In this document: positions 1-8,300 of the stretch, in pieces
Layout: every line of letters starts with the position of its first letter
Numbering within the stretch: position 1 is the stretch's first letter
From: Calditrichota bacterium
Lineage (GTDB): Bacteria; Zhuqueibacterota; Zhuqueibacteria; Zhuqueibacterales; Geothermadaptataceae
Length of the DNA: 36,817 nt
NCBI GenBank assembly: GCA_008501765.1
Contig: QQUE01000014.1
Coordinates: forward strand, 173,299-210,115
Direction: 5' to 3'
Notes under the pieces: generated by a model
The model's database searches: none
Told to the model about the DNA's origin: nothing
What the model saw: only the letters and a program-made list of their open reading frames with translations
Translations under genes and position numbers: made by a program

Positions 1-155
1 ATTAAATCAACCAGTCCGGCCCAGCCGCGACTGATGCCAAGCACGCGGTAGCCGTCCCGGATTGCGCGCAAAGTGACAGCCCGGATGGCTGGATTGAGTC
101 CAGGTACGTCACCACCACCAGTTAAAATTCCAATTGTGCCTTTATAATTTTTCAT
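1..155 (-). CDS. pfkA: 6-phosphofructokinase, N-terminal part (gene runs off the left edge)
   Basis: Only the first 51 codons are inside the window. The translation opens [20 protein letters not shown] and continues NPAIRAV, which is the nucleotide-binding glycine-rich start of the phosphofructokinase family (GGDxPGxN). Family members phosphorylate fructose 6-phosphate to fructose 1,6-bisphosphate in cytoplasmic glycolysis. The ATP- versus pyrophosphate-dependent type cannot be decided because the discriminating residues lie outside the window. The ATG at 153-155 is preceded by a purine-rich GAGGATGG. The HAD-like gene lies 33 bp upstream on the same strand, so the two are probably co-transcribed. 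The family call is firm; the symbol pfkA is used in the broad sense. Confidence 0.85.
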   Translation of the reverse strand, partial: MKNYKGTIGILTGGGDVPGLNPAIRAVTLRAIRDGYRVLGISRGWAGLVDL

Positions 156-188
156 TTTTTTCCATCCTCTGTTTATGTGTAAATTCAA

Positions 189-872
189 TCATTTTATATT
201 CAGTAGTGATTTTAGTTGGGATAACCGCTGAATTACCGGACATGGCGCTGCGTCAGCCAGACTGTACGGATCGAGCAGCACAGCCCACATTCCGACATTT
301 TGGGCGCCATTTATGTCAAATATCATATGATCCCCCACATAAAGGCTTGCAGCCGGTGCGCTTTGCAATGCCTCCAACGCTTGCAAAAATATGCGCGCAT
401 CCGGTTTTTCAATACCAACAACAGCAGAATCAAGAATACATTCAAAGAAAAAATCGAGCTGAAAATCTTGCAGTAATCTTGTTACTGAACCATCTGAATT
501 CGAAATAACCCCAAGTTTATATCCTGCATCACGCAAGTCGGAAAGAATGTGCGGAACACTCGGTTCCAGGACGCTCCATAAATGTTTTTCATTATGCCGA
601 TCCCAAATGGCATTAAAAACGCCATCCAACTCCCTGGCAGGTACACCAGCTTCCGTCATCCATTTTCCGAACCATAGCTTAAACGGGTCCTCGGGCGATT
701 CCCGGTAGGCCTGATCTTTGGTTTTTGCACCGATTAATTTAAATTTATCTTCAGATAAGGGAGAGAAAGGCTGCGCCAATTGAAAAAGAAAATTATCATC
801 AGGAAAAAGAAGAGTATGCCCGACATCAAAGATCACGGTGTTGATTTTTGCGGTAAATGGAAGCGGCTGCAT
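189..872 (-). CDS. HAD-superfamily hydrolase (phosphatase-like)
   Basis: 227 residues, a normal length for a HAD hydrolase with a small helical cap. All four HAD motifs are placed in order: motif I FDVGHTL with nucleophile Asp16, motif II around Ser124 (VISNSDG), motif III Lys156 (GIEKPDA), motif IV GDHMIFD with Asp181 and Asp186. Motif I is atypical: the second Asp of DxDxT, the usual general acid/base, is replaced by Gly18 (D-V-G-H-T). Such DxGxT variants occur in REG-2/HDHD3-like HADs, and the substrate is unknown. Residues 25-110 would form the C1 cap. No signal peptide is present, so it is cytoplasmic. It lies 33 bp upstream of the phosphofructokinase start, consistent with a sugar-phosphate context, but that is inference. 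The ATG at 872 has a GGGG tract a few bases upstream. Confidence 0.85.
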   Translation of the reverse strand: MQPLPFTAKINTVIFDVGHTLLFPDDNFLFQLAQPFSPLSEDKFKLIGAKTKDQAYRESPEDPFKLWFGKWMTEAGVPARELDGVFNAIWDRHNEKHLWSVLEPSVPHILSDLRDAGYKLGVISNSDGSVTRLLQDFQLDFFFECILDSAVVGIEKPDARIFLQALEALQSAPAASLYVGDHMIFDINGAQNVGMWAVLLDPYSLADAAPCPVIQRLSQLKSLLNIK

Positions 873-986
873 CGATGTCCCCAGCTCAAATTCACAGGAA
901 TTATTTTTTCAGAACTTACAAATTTGAGCCATTAAAACAAAAAAAATCGTGATGATTTGATGCGCCTGTTATAACTTTTTACAATT

Positions 987-2438
987 CTAATTCAGAATAC
1001 CTGCCAGGGGTTTTTCAAGGTCGAAACCAAAGAGTTCCGGATTTTCACCAATCACCGCAGCCGAAAAAATATAATACACATAATCCTGCGTTTCTTTGGG
1101 GAAATCAAACTTGTTTACAACATTCCAAAAGTTGCGCTCGCGTGGGTTTTGTGGCAGCTTATTTAAAATGCGAATGATTTTTCCTTCACCCCAATTGTAC
1201 GATGCCATAACCAAAAGGCCGGAGGCCTGCGCTTCCGTCCGATAGAGAAACCGCAAATATTTAACAGCAGCGTTGGTAGATTTTTTAAAATGGTGGCGCT
1301 CATCGCGGGGGTCGGGTTTTCGCACTTCGACCAATGGCCCGAGTTTCAAACCAAAGTGCACGGCAGTTGTCGGAATAAATTGCCACATTCCTTTGGCAAT
1401 CCCGTAGCGTGTGCGCGGGCCACAATTGTGGGTGTCAAAATCACTTTCCTGCATGGCCAAATAGAAAAAATGCGGCGGTAAATGGTTTTCGATCAACTTT
1501 TGTGAAATATACTTGACGTATCCCTGTTCGATGGCGCCTTCGATGGCTTTGCGGTAGCGTGGTGTTGAGCTCCATCGCTTGATGTAATCATTGATTCGCA
1601 CGATAAAATCTTTCGGCACATTCAATTCGCATTCGCCGAACACCCGTGCCACACGCAGGATGATACGTTCTTTTTCTGTCATGCCCTCGAGAAATCCCAG
1701 CTCTTCGAGGTATTGATCGTATTGTTTTTCCATCTCCTGGTATTTTTCCCAATGCTGCTGGCTTATTTGAGCGGATGAAGAATCTCCGGCAACGGCATAT
1801 ATTTCTTCAGTATTAAAAATTTGCAGTTCCATCTCTTTCATTTGATAAAACAAGCCGGACGCCAACGCGTTCAACCGGTTCAAATGGACCTGTTGATAAT
1901 AAAGAACAGCGCTCGCGAAAGCCAATAGAATGATGCCGGTCGCCGCAATTTGCAACATGCGTTTTTTATAATTGTTATTCAACCGGTTAAACCAGCGGTC
2001 AACAACCTTTCGCTGGTATGGTTTTTCCGAGGCTGCCATCGTGGCGTTGGCGACCATTGATGCGCTAAACGTACGCATTTCACGCAATCGCGCCGTCATC
2101 GTTTCGCCAACCATCTTCGTAACCCGAAAACCCGGGCCGTTCACGCGCCCAAATGATACGAGATCGCCGCCATGCAGGACGGTAACTTTATCAATCACTT
2201 TCCCGTTTACCCAGGATTCCTTCCCCTCAAGGGGCGTCAGTAACCATTCATCTCCATTTATCCGAATTGTGCTGTGATAATTTGAAATTTCATCCTCAGC
2301 AGAAAAACAAATATCACAATTATTCGAGGCACCAACTGTGATGACATTTTTTGAAAATTCTTTTTGGACTCCGTTTTCCGTGCAAAATAAAAGTTCAACA
2401 GAAAAATTCTTGTGTTGCTGGTGTTCTTTTTCAGACAC
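987..2438 (-). CDS. FHA-domain / single-pass membrane / lytic transglycosylase (SLT) fusion protein
   Basis: 483 residues beginning at a GTG (2436-2438) with GAGG nine bases upstream. Residues about 13-110 resemble a forkhead-associated domain (Ser52, His55, Asn78-Gly79 at the expected places). The canonical GR arginine that contacts phosphothreonine is Ala37 here (VGAS), so phosphopeptide binding is doubtful. Residues 161-182 are a hydrophobic membrane segment after a basic NYKKR, predicting a cytoplasmic FHA domain and a periplasmic C-terminus. Residues 185-250 are helical and charged. Residues about 315-425 form a soluble lytic transglycosylase domain with catalytic Glu331 in AMQESDFD, then GMWQFIPTTA and ASYNWGEGKI. 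Family members cleave the MurNAc-GlcNAc bond of peptidoglycan and form 1,6-anhydroMurNAc. The gene lies 114 bp upstream of the HAD gene on the same strand. Domain calls are strong; a signalling role is inference. Confidence 0.88.
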   Translation of the reverse strand: MSEKEHQQHKNFSVELLFCTENGVQKEFSKNVITVGASNNCDICFSAEDEISNYHSTIRINGDEWLLTPLEGKESWVNGKVIDKVTVLHGGDLVSFGRVNGPGFRVTKMVGETMTARLREMRTFSASMVANATMAASEKPYQRKVVDRWFNRLNNNYKKRMLQIAATGIILLAFASAVLYYQQVHLNRLNALASGLFYQMKEMELQIFNTEEIYAVAGDSSSAQISQQHWEKYQEMEKQYDQYLEELGFLEGMTEKERIILRVARVFGECELNVPKDFIVRINDYIKRWSSTPRYRKAIEGAIEQGYVKYISQKLIENHLPPHFFYLAMQESDFDTHNCGPRTRYGIAKGMWQFIPTTAVHFGLKLGPLVEVRKPDPRDERHHFKKSTNAAVKYLRFLYRTEAQASGLLVMASYNWGEGKIIRILNKLPQNPRERNFWNVVNKFDFPKETQDYVYYIFSAAVIGENPELFGFDLEKPLAGILN

Positions 2439-2739
2439 AATGGCTACCTCAGTTTCAATACAACCCTGATTTTTTAACTATTCGGATAAAATAATGAATC
2501 CTTTCGTCATGTGGAAAATCGGCAATTTGGGAGAGAGTATTGAGGAATTTCTGAATGTCGAACTTGAAATATTTTAACGCGGGCCGGAAGATTTAGTGCA
2601 GTGGGCTCAGATAACGAAAATGGAATTGAAAATATTGTAAATCGAGCAATTTGATACAGGCGTAACCTATATTTTTAAATTGATTAGGTCCTTAGCTCCG
2701 TTGCCTTTTCCCAGTTGGCCTTAGAAAAATGGCGTTAAG

Positions 2740-3021
2740 AAATTTTGGATTATTTCCGTTAAGAATCATTTTCTGTTTGAGTGGAGCGAGTTTAACCTGC
2801 TTTATTCACAATTATCTGTTAAAATATTCTTAACCTGTTGATAATTAGACATTTGAGATAAGACGAGAAGAGAAGCTAAGCTATCTATTAAAATTAGTTC
2901 TCACAAAGCCACGGAGCTCAAGAAATTATGATTTATAAGTATTTAAATAATTTTTTGTGGACTTAGTGCCCTTGTGTGCAAATTATTCAGGTTAAATGAT
3001 TTAGGAAATAATCCAAAATTT
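2740..3021. repeat. 18-bp perfect inverted repeat bracketing a 246-bp non-coding segment (MITE-like)
   Basis: AAATTTTGGATTATTTCC at 2740-2757 is the exact reverse complement of GGAAATAATCCAAAATTT at 3004-3021. The enclosed 246 bases have no ORF and contain dispersed repeat copy A. This has the form of a small non-autonomous element with terminal inverted repeats, but I find no convincing target-site duplication. GTTAAGAA occurs on both sides of the left arm (2734-2741 and 2758-2765) rather than flanking the whole unit. The right-hand copy of the internal repeat lacks equally good arms. Confidence 0.5.
2802..2995 (-). repeat. Dispersed intergenic repeat, copy A (inverted relative to copy B)
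   Basis: The reverse complement of this stretch aligns along its length with 36501-36690. The longest exact run is 30 bases (GCACACAAGGGCACTAAGTC followed by CACAAAAAAT). Other shared blocks are GTGGCTTTGTGAGA, TCTTCTCGTCTTATCTCAAA and AGGTTAAGAATATT. Similarity is roughly 80-85 percent by eye with a few small indels. It is non-coding. Confidence 0.8.
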
Positions 3022-3310
3022 ACGACTATCTGTTTGCTTCGCAATTAGTCATTTTTAGTCAGCCTTGATTTTGCTTCGCCGGCTTTCAGCTTTTTGTTTC
3101 TTTTTTGATCAAGCAAAGCCAAAGGCCCACGAAGCAAAAAGAAAAAATTAAATGGTTAATACTAAAGTAGTTATTCGCTTAAATGCGGAGTTAAAGGCTC
3201 AATCATTTTTTATATTTTCCGGAGTTAATTTGAAAATCACATTTCGAGTGAAATTTTTCAAGAATTATCCCCGGATTGGTCATTGGTTAAAAATCCGGCA
3301 CTATCTTTTT

Positions 3311-6076
3311 TTATACTAAAATAGAAGCATGAACTACCTGCTCTTCATAATCGGTTTTTATTTCAAAGCCAAGTTTTTCACATACGCGTTGCATGCCCCT
3401 GTTTTCCAGGAGAATTTGAGCAAAAACGCGTTTGATATTTTCAGCTTTGCCGATGGAAAGCAATGCCCCAAGCAACTGGGTTCCCAGCCCGGTTCGCTGG
3501 TACGAATCGCTGATGAGAACCGCAAATTCAGCATCGTCTTTTCCTGGAATTCGCGTCAGCCTGCCAACGCCGATAATTTTTGGTTTTTCATCGGATTTTG
3601 TGGATTCAACGACCAGGGCCATCTCACGATCAAAATCGTTAAAACATATCTGTGCAAGGCGGTCGTGATCAATGCGCTGGCCCAGAGCCACCGGGTGAAA
3701 ATAGCGAAAATAGATGCTCTCTTCAGATAAATGCTGGTGGAAATCAACAATTTCAGGCTCATCTTCCGGGCGAATTGGTCGAATTTTGACCGTTTCCCCA
3801 GTACGTAATTTGCAGTCGAAAACGTATTCAACCGGATATGGTCGAATGGCCAACTTGGGTAAATCCTGCTCTTTTAATTTGGGCGCATGCAATACTATTC
3901 GCGCATCGAGAGCGACAAATTCGCCATATTTATCATCATCATTTACAGAAGAGCGAACGAGCAACGGATTGATATCGATTTCTTTGATCCATCGCTGTTC
4001 AACCACAAGATAACTGAATTTAACGAGCAATTTTTCAAGTTTCTGCAGGTTGACCGTCTCGCCAAAAGTCGAATTTTTCATCGCTCCGTAGATGTTTGTT
4101 TGTTCCATCATCCGGCGAGCAAGCGTGGTGTTCAAAGGCGGCAGAGCTAAAGAACGATCCCGGAACACTTCGACCAATTGACCGCCTGAACCGAACTGTA
4201 AAACAGGCCCAATTTGAGTATCTGTGCTGACGCCGATTATCAGCTCATAACCATCATAATTTACCATGGGTTGCACCAAAATTCCATTAAAATTTTCAGT
4301 GCCAAGTTTTTGTGAAATATGCGATTGTATCGCCTTGAAAGCACCGGCCACTTCGTCTTTGTTAACAAGATTGAGCTTGACGCTGCTGCGGTCCCTTTTG
4401 TTGGTAATTTTCTCTGAATTATGCTTTAATACAACCGGATAACCTGTTTTTTCAGCGGCGGCGATGGCTTCCGCTTCCGACTCCACCACCGTCGACTGCG
4501 CGACGGGAATTCCATAAGATTCCAACATCAATTTCGACTCAACAGCCGTTAATTTTGTCCGGCCGGCTTTGCGAATTGCATCGATCTCCCGGGCAATTTT
4601 TTTCCGTAATTTATTATCGCCGTTCTCCGCATGTGCTTGTGCCGGTGTCTCGTATAATCCTTTCAGATTGTAGCTGTACCGCCACATATAATTAAAAATG
4701 CGTGTTGCAGTATCCGGGTATGGATAAGTTGGGATATCCGCCTTGCTCAAAATTGCATTGCCTTTTTCAACATCCGCGCCACCCATCCAGCTTGTAAGAA
4801 TGGGTTTGTTGCGGATTTTTTTAAAGGCCTTCAATTTTTCTGCCGTCTTCGTCGGATCCGTCATTGCCTGCGGCGAAAGAATGACAAGGATGCCATCGCT
4901 TTCGGGATCTTTGCTGATAATTTCAAGCGCTTTGCTATAAACTTCCGGCGTCGCATCCCCCTGCAGATCAATCGGGTTGCAATGACTCCAGTTTTTAGAG
5001 AGAATATCATCCAGTGCAGTCATGGTTTCCGGGGCTAATTCTGCGAGTTTCCCGCCATGACGAATCAGTGAATCGGCGGCAAGAACTCCCGGGCCACCTG
5101 CGTTCGTTAAAATGGCCAACCTTGAACCCCGTGGTCGCGGTTGTTTGGAAAGAATTTCAGCCATATAAAATAATTCAGCGATTGTATCGACGCGCAATAC
5201 ACCGATGCGGCGAAAGGCAGCATCAAGCGCTTCGTCGTGCCCCGCAGTTGAGCCGGTGTGTGAAAGCATGGCCCGGGAAGCGCCCTCGGTTCTGCCGGCT
5301 TTTATGACGATTATTGGTTTGCGCAGCGCGACTTCCCTGGCTGCGGAAAGAAATGCCCGGGCGTTGCCAATCGATTCCATATAAATTGCGATTGTTTTGG
5401 TTTTTGCATCATTGCCCAAATAATCAATTAAATCACCCCAATTGACGTCCACCATTGAGCCAACACTGACGAAGGCGCTGAAGCCGATATTTTCCTGCAA
5501 GCTCCAATCCAAAATCGCCGTGCACAAAGCCCCACTTTGGCTGATAAATCCAATATTTCCCGGCATGGCGATGTGTTTGGCACAGGTTGCATTTAGGCCC
5601 GAATTAGGCATCATTATACCGAGGCAGTTTGGGCCGATAATTCGCATATCACTATTTTGCGCAATTTCGTGTATCTCATTTTCCAGGTTATGCCCGTAAC
5701 TGCCGGTTTCTCGAAATCCGGAGGAAATTATCACGGCGCCTTTCACGTTGTTTTCCACGCAATCGCGTAAAACATCGGGGACGAGTTTGGCACGTGTCAG
5801 GATAACGGCAAGGTCAATGTCATCGGGGATATCTGCAATATTTTTATAGGCTTTAATTCCTAAAATAGCATCGAGGCTCGAATGGACCGGATAAACGACA
5901 CCACCAAACCGGTTCTGAACCAAATTGAGCATGATCGAGCGGCCAACACTGCCTTCTTCATCCGTTGCTCCAATGACGGCAATGCTTCGCGGTGAGAAAA
6001 CAGTTTCGAGTCGTATTTTCTTTTTGAACTGGAAATTTGGGATATTCTGTGTTGTTGGATTGTTAGGGGTGTCCAT
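3311..6076 (-). CDS. NDP-forming acyl-CoA synthetase fused to a C-terminal GNAT acetyltransferase
   Basis: 921 residues, the usual size of the bifunctional acetate-CoA ligase/GNAT family (relatives of bacterial Pat/PatZ lysine acetyltransferases). In order: CoA-binding Rossmann domain (about 22-150, [14 protein letters not shown]), two succinyl-CoA-ligase-like flavodoxin domains (about 160-480), ATP-grasp domain (about 490-725, [16 protein letters not shown]) and GNAT (about 755-921, acetyl-CoA loop [10 protein letters not shown]). The phospho-histidine of active NDP-forming enzymes is present as His273 in LSHTGSTAG. In Salmonella Pat, as I recall it, this His is lost and the ligase half is inactive. 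The protein could therefore both make acyl-CoA and ADP/GDP-type product interconversions and acetylate proteins; dual activity is inference. ATG at 6076 has AGGT upstream. It is cytoplasmic. It is flanked by long gaps, so probably a single-gene unit. Confidence 0.9.
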   Translation of the reverse strand: MDTPNNPTTQNIPNFQFKKKIRLETVFSPRSIAVIGATDEEGSVGRSIMLNLVQNRFGGVVYPVHSSLDAILGIKAYKNIADIPDDIDLAVILTRAKLVPDVLRDCVENNVKGAVIISSGFRETGSYGHNLENEIHEIAQNSDMRIIGPNCLGIMMPNSGLNATCAKHIAMPGNIGFISQSGALCTAILDWSLQENIGFSAFVSVGSMVDVNWGDLIDYLGNDAKTKTIAIYMESIGNARAFLSAAREVALRKPIIVIKAGRTEGASRAMLSHTGSTAGHDEALDAAFRRIGVLRVDTIAELFYMAEILSKQPRPRGSRLAILTNAGGPGVLAADSLIRHGGKLAELAPETMTALDDILSKNWSHCNPIDLQGDATPEVYSKALEIISKDPESDGILVILSPQAMTDPTKTAEKLKAFKKIRNKPILTSWMGGADVEKGNAILSKADIPTYPYPDTATRIFNYMWRYSYNLKGLYETPAQAHAENGDNKLRKKIAREIDAIRKAGRTKLTAVESKLMLESYGIPVAQSTVVESEAEAIAAAEKTGYPVVLKHNSEKITNKRDRSSVKLNLVNKDEVAGAFKAIQSHISQKLGTENFNGILVQPMVNYDGYELIIGVSTDTQIGPVLQFGSGGQLVEVFRDRSLALPPLNTTLARRMMEQTNIYGAMKNSTFGETVNLQKLEKLLVKFSYLVVEQRWIKEIDINPLLVRSSVNDDDKYGEFVALDARIVLHAPKLKEQDLPKLAIRPYPVEYVFDCKLRTGETVKIRPIRPEDEPEIVDFHQHLSEESIYFRYFHPVALGQRIDHDRLAQICFNDFDREMALVVESTKSDEKPKIIGVGRLTRIPGKDDAEFAVLISDSYQRTGLGTQLLGALLSIGKAENIKRVFAQILLENRGMQRVCEKLGFEIKTDYEEQVVHASILV

Positions 6077-6251
6077 TTTTTATTACCTGTAAATTCGCAT
6101 TTTGTTGGTTAATTCCCCAATTCAAACGAAGCGATAAAAAGTATTGAGAACATTATTTGATAACAAATTGTTTTTTAAGTAAAATAGCAACAAAAATAGT
6201 AAGTATTTCAGGGAATTCATTCGCTGCCGATTTTCTCAGCAAATATTTAAG

Positions 6252-6728
6252 TTAAACGGCAGAAAGAGAGAGGGTCTGCTCAACAGTTTTCAGAAGCTCG
6301 ACGCGTTTTACAGGCTTCATGAGATAGGCATCAAAATCATGGATAGTGAATGTTTTTTCAAATTCACCCTGTTCAAATGTACTAATAATTATAACCTTGG
6401 CGGCAGGATTCAAGACACGCAGATGCTCGAGGCAGTCCAATCCAAAGTTGCTCGCATGCCGGATATCAATTATCACCAAATTGAACTGCAAATGGTCACA
6501 AAGCTCGCGGGCTTCCTTGTAGCTCTCAGCCACGAAAACATTGTAATTACTCTTGCTGAGAACCTTGAACAATGATCGCCGGTAGACCGTATCGTTTTCA
6601 ATTATGAGGATTCTGTTTTTATGAGGTAACAAAGTTGGCAGACCCAATTTCTGATGATTAAAACTGTGATGCACTTTATAATTGCATTGAAATATCGTTC
6701 CTGATTTGACTGTTTTCCAGTTCTTCAA
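6252..6728 (-). CDS. Stand-alone response-regulator receiver protein
   Basis: A single CheY-like receiver domain occupies about residues 38-152 of 158. The acidic pocket is Glu44/Asp46 (IIENDT), the phospho-acceptor is Asp88 (VIIDIRH), the switch Ser/Thr is in IIIST, and the conserved Lys138 is in LMKPVKR. No output domain follows, so it would signal through protein contacts or as a phosphate shuttle. The start is uncertain: the longest frame opens with TTG at 6726-6728, no ATG is in frame before the domain, and internal GTG or TTG codons are possible, so up to about 36 N-terminal residues may not be translated. It lies downstream of the NtrC-type regulator on the same strand, beyond a hairpin. 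Joint action with that system is plausible but unproven. Confidence 0.8.
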   Translation of the reverse strand: MKNWKTVKSGTIFQCNYKVHHSFNHQKLGLPTLLPHKNRILIIENDTVYRRSLFKVLSKSNYNVFVAESYKEARELCDHLQFNLVIIDIRHASNFGLDCLEHLRVLNPAAKVIIISTFEQGEFEKTFTIHDFDAYLMKPVKRVELLKTVEQTLSLSAV

Positions 6729-6767
6729 GAATAATGCCAGGCAATTATTTCCAAATTGGGCATAAAA

Positions 6768-6800
6768 AAAGAATGACTCACAATTCGTAAATCATTCTTT
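6768..6800 (-). terminator. Probable intrinsic terminator after the two-component operon
   Basis: AAAGAATGA (6768-6776) and TCATTCTTT (6792-6800) form a perfect 9-bp stem with a 15-base loop. Read on the minus strand, the stem is followed by further U residues. The stem is A/T-rich, so termination may be weak. It separates the regulator gene from the stand-alone receiver gene. Confidence 0.55.
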
Positions 6801-6917
6801 TTAAGTATGTTAAAGAAGGTGTCTTTTCATCTGCCAGAATAATTTATTCTAATTTCAAAAAATTTTAATTCTTAATCTCAAAAAAATAAATTCATCCCAT
6901 TCCCAAATTTAAGAAGT

Positions 6918-8300
6918 TTAAACCAGGTTTTCTTTGGGATCGAGCCCCAGTTCCGCCATTTTTCGATAGAGCGATGACAGGCTTAAATCCAACATCTTCG
7001 CCGCAGTTTTCTTGTCCGAATCTACGATCTCAAGAACTTTTGTTATTTGCATTTTTTCGAATTCTGCAACAGAATCTTTCAGCCCTTTATTCGACAGCAC
7101 CGGCACTGTTTCATCCGAAGAAAAGGATTGTGGCAGATGGTCCGTGGTAATTTTTTCCCCGTCACATAAAATCACCGCCCGCTCAATCGTATTCTCCAGT
7201 TCCCGCACATTGCCTTTCCAGGCATTGCCGAGAAAATACGGCATCGCGTCCATGCTGACACCGGAAATATTTTTATTCATATCACCATTGAAGCGATTGA
7301 GAAAATATTCGATAAGCAACGGAATGTCATCGCGGCGCTCGCGCAGTGGCGGAATAAAAACACCCACGACATTCAGGCGATAATATAAATCCTCTCGAAA
7401 ATTCCCGTTTTCGATTTCCTGTTCCAGGTTTTTGTTACTTGCTGCGATTATGCGCACATTTATTGGAACTGTCTGCCCAGCGCCGACAGGCATAATTTCC
7501 TGTTCCTGAATTGCGCGCAACAATTTGACTTGCAGGTTTAAAGGCAAGGTGCTTATTTCATCAAGAAAAAGCGTGCCACCCGAGGCCATTTTAAAGAGCC
7601 CCTCTTTATCCTTCGTCGCACCAGTGTACGAACCTTTTACGTGCCCGAAAAGTTCGCTCTCGATGAGATTTTCTGAAATAGCTCCACAATTTACAGCCAC
7701 AAATCGTTTATTATCACGCGGACTTTGTGCGTGCAGCATGCGCGCGACAATTTCTTTGCCGGTCCCACTCTCGCCAGTAATAAGCACAGTTGATGGCAGT
7801 GGTGCAACGCGCGTAATTAAATTTAAAACAGATTTCACTGCTTTGCTTTTGCCGATAAAATTATATTTCTTTGACTGGCTGTCGGCGAGTTGTTCTTTTA
7901 AAAAGCGGTTTTCTTCGCTGAGCGCATACCTTTCCAAAGCCTTGCTCACGGTGTGTAAAATTTCAACCCGTTTAAATGGTTTGGGAATAAAATCGTAGGC
8001 CCCGCGTTTCATTGCTTCGACAGCTTTTTCGACGGTTCCGTGACCGGTTAATACAACGACTTCAATTTCGGGCCAATTTTTCTTCACCGATTTCAATAAT
8101 TCATTGCCGCTCATTCCGGGCATCTGCATATCGGTCAGAACAAGCGATATATTTTCTCGCCCGAGAATCTCCTCAGCCTCTATTCCATTTGAGGCCAAAA
8201 AGGTCGTATATCCCTCTTTATTAATCACGCGCTCCAAAGATACTCGCACACTTTGCTCATCATCAACGATGAGAATGGTATGATTTGCCTGGTTTACCAT
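6918..8300 (-). CDS. Sigma-54-dependent NtrC-family response regulator
   Basis: 460 residues with the full three-domain layout. Receiver (1-125) has phospho-acceptor Asp57 (LTDMQMPG), Asp13/Asp14 and Lys107. The AAA+ domain (about 148-375) has Walker A GESGTGKE (176-183), Walker B GGTLFLDE (241-248) and the sigma-54 contact loop GSYTGA (223-228), a variant of the consensus GAFTGA. The Fis-type helix-turn-helix is at about 425-455 (KTAAKMLDLSLSSLYRKM). Phosphorylation by a partner kinase would license ATP-driven opening of sigma-54 promoters. The start codon overlaps the end of the kinase gene by 7 bp, so the pair is translated together. The regulated promoters cannot be told from the window. 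Confidence 0.95.
   Translation of the reverse strand: MVNQANHTILIVDDEQSVRVSLERVINKEGYTTFLASNGIEAEEILGRENISLVLTDMQMPGMSGNELLKSVKKNWPEIEVVVLTGHGTVEKAVEAMKRGAYDFIPKPFKRVEILHTVSKALERYALSEENRFLKEQLADSQSKKYNFIGKSKAVKSVLNLITRVAPLPSTVLITGESGTGKEIVARMLHAQSPRDNKRFVAVNCGAISENLIESELFGHVKGSYTGATKDKEGLFKMASGGTLFLDEISTLPLNLQVKLLRAIQEQEIMPVGAGQTVPINVRIIAASNKNLEQEIENGNFREDLYYRLNVVGVFIPPLRERRDDIPLLIEYFLNRFNGDMNKNISGVSMDAMPYFLGNAWKGNVRELENTIERAVILCDGEKITTDHLPQSFSSDETVPVLSNKGLKDSVAEFEKMQITKVLEIVDSDKKTAAKMLDLSLSSLYRKMAELGLDPKENLV

Larger units (their letters stand above)
2439..3310. other. Gene-free intergenic region with repeat-derived DNA
   Basis: About 870 bases with no convincing coding frame. It separates two genes on the minus strand. 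It holds one copy of a dispersed repeat (2802-2995), an 18-bp perfect inverted repeat bracketing that copy, and a low-complexity purine/pyrimidine stretch around 3085-3150 (GCTTTTTGTTTCTTTTTTG followed by a partly complementary GCAAAAAGAAAAAA) that looks like another intergenic repeat fragment. Near the right end, CCGGATT (3271-3277) and AATCCGG (3292-3298) could form a short stem just beyond the acyl-CoA synthetase stop, but no U-run follows it on the minus strand. Confidence 0.6.
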
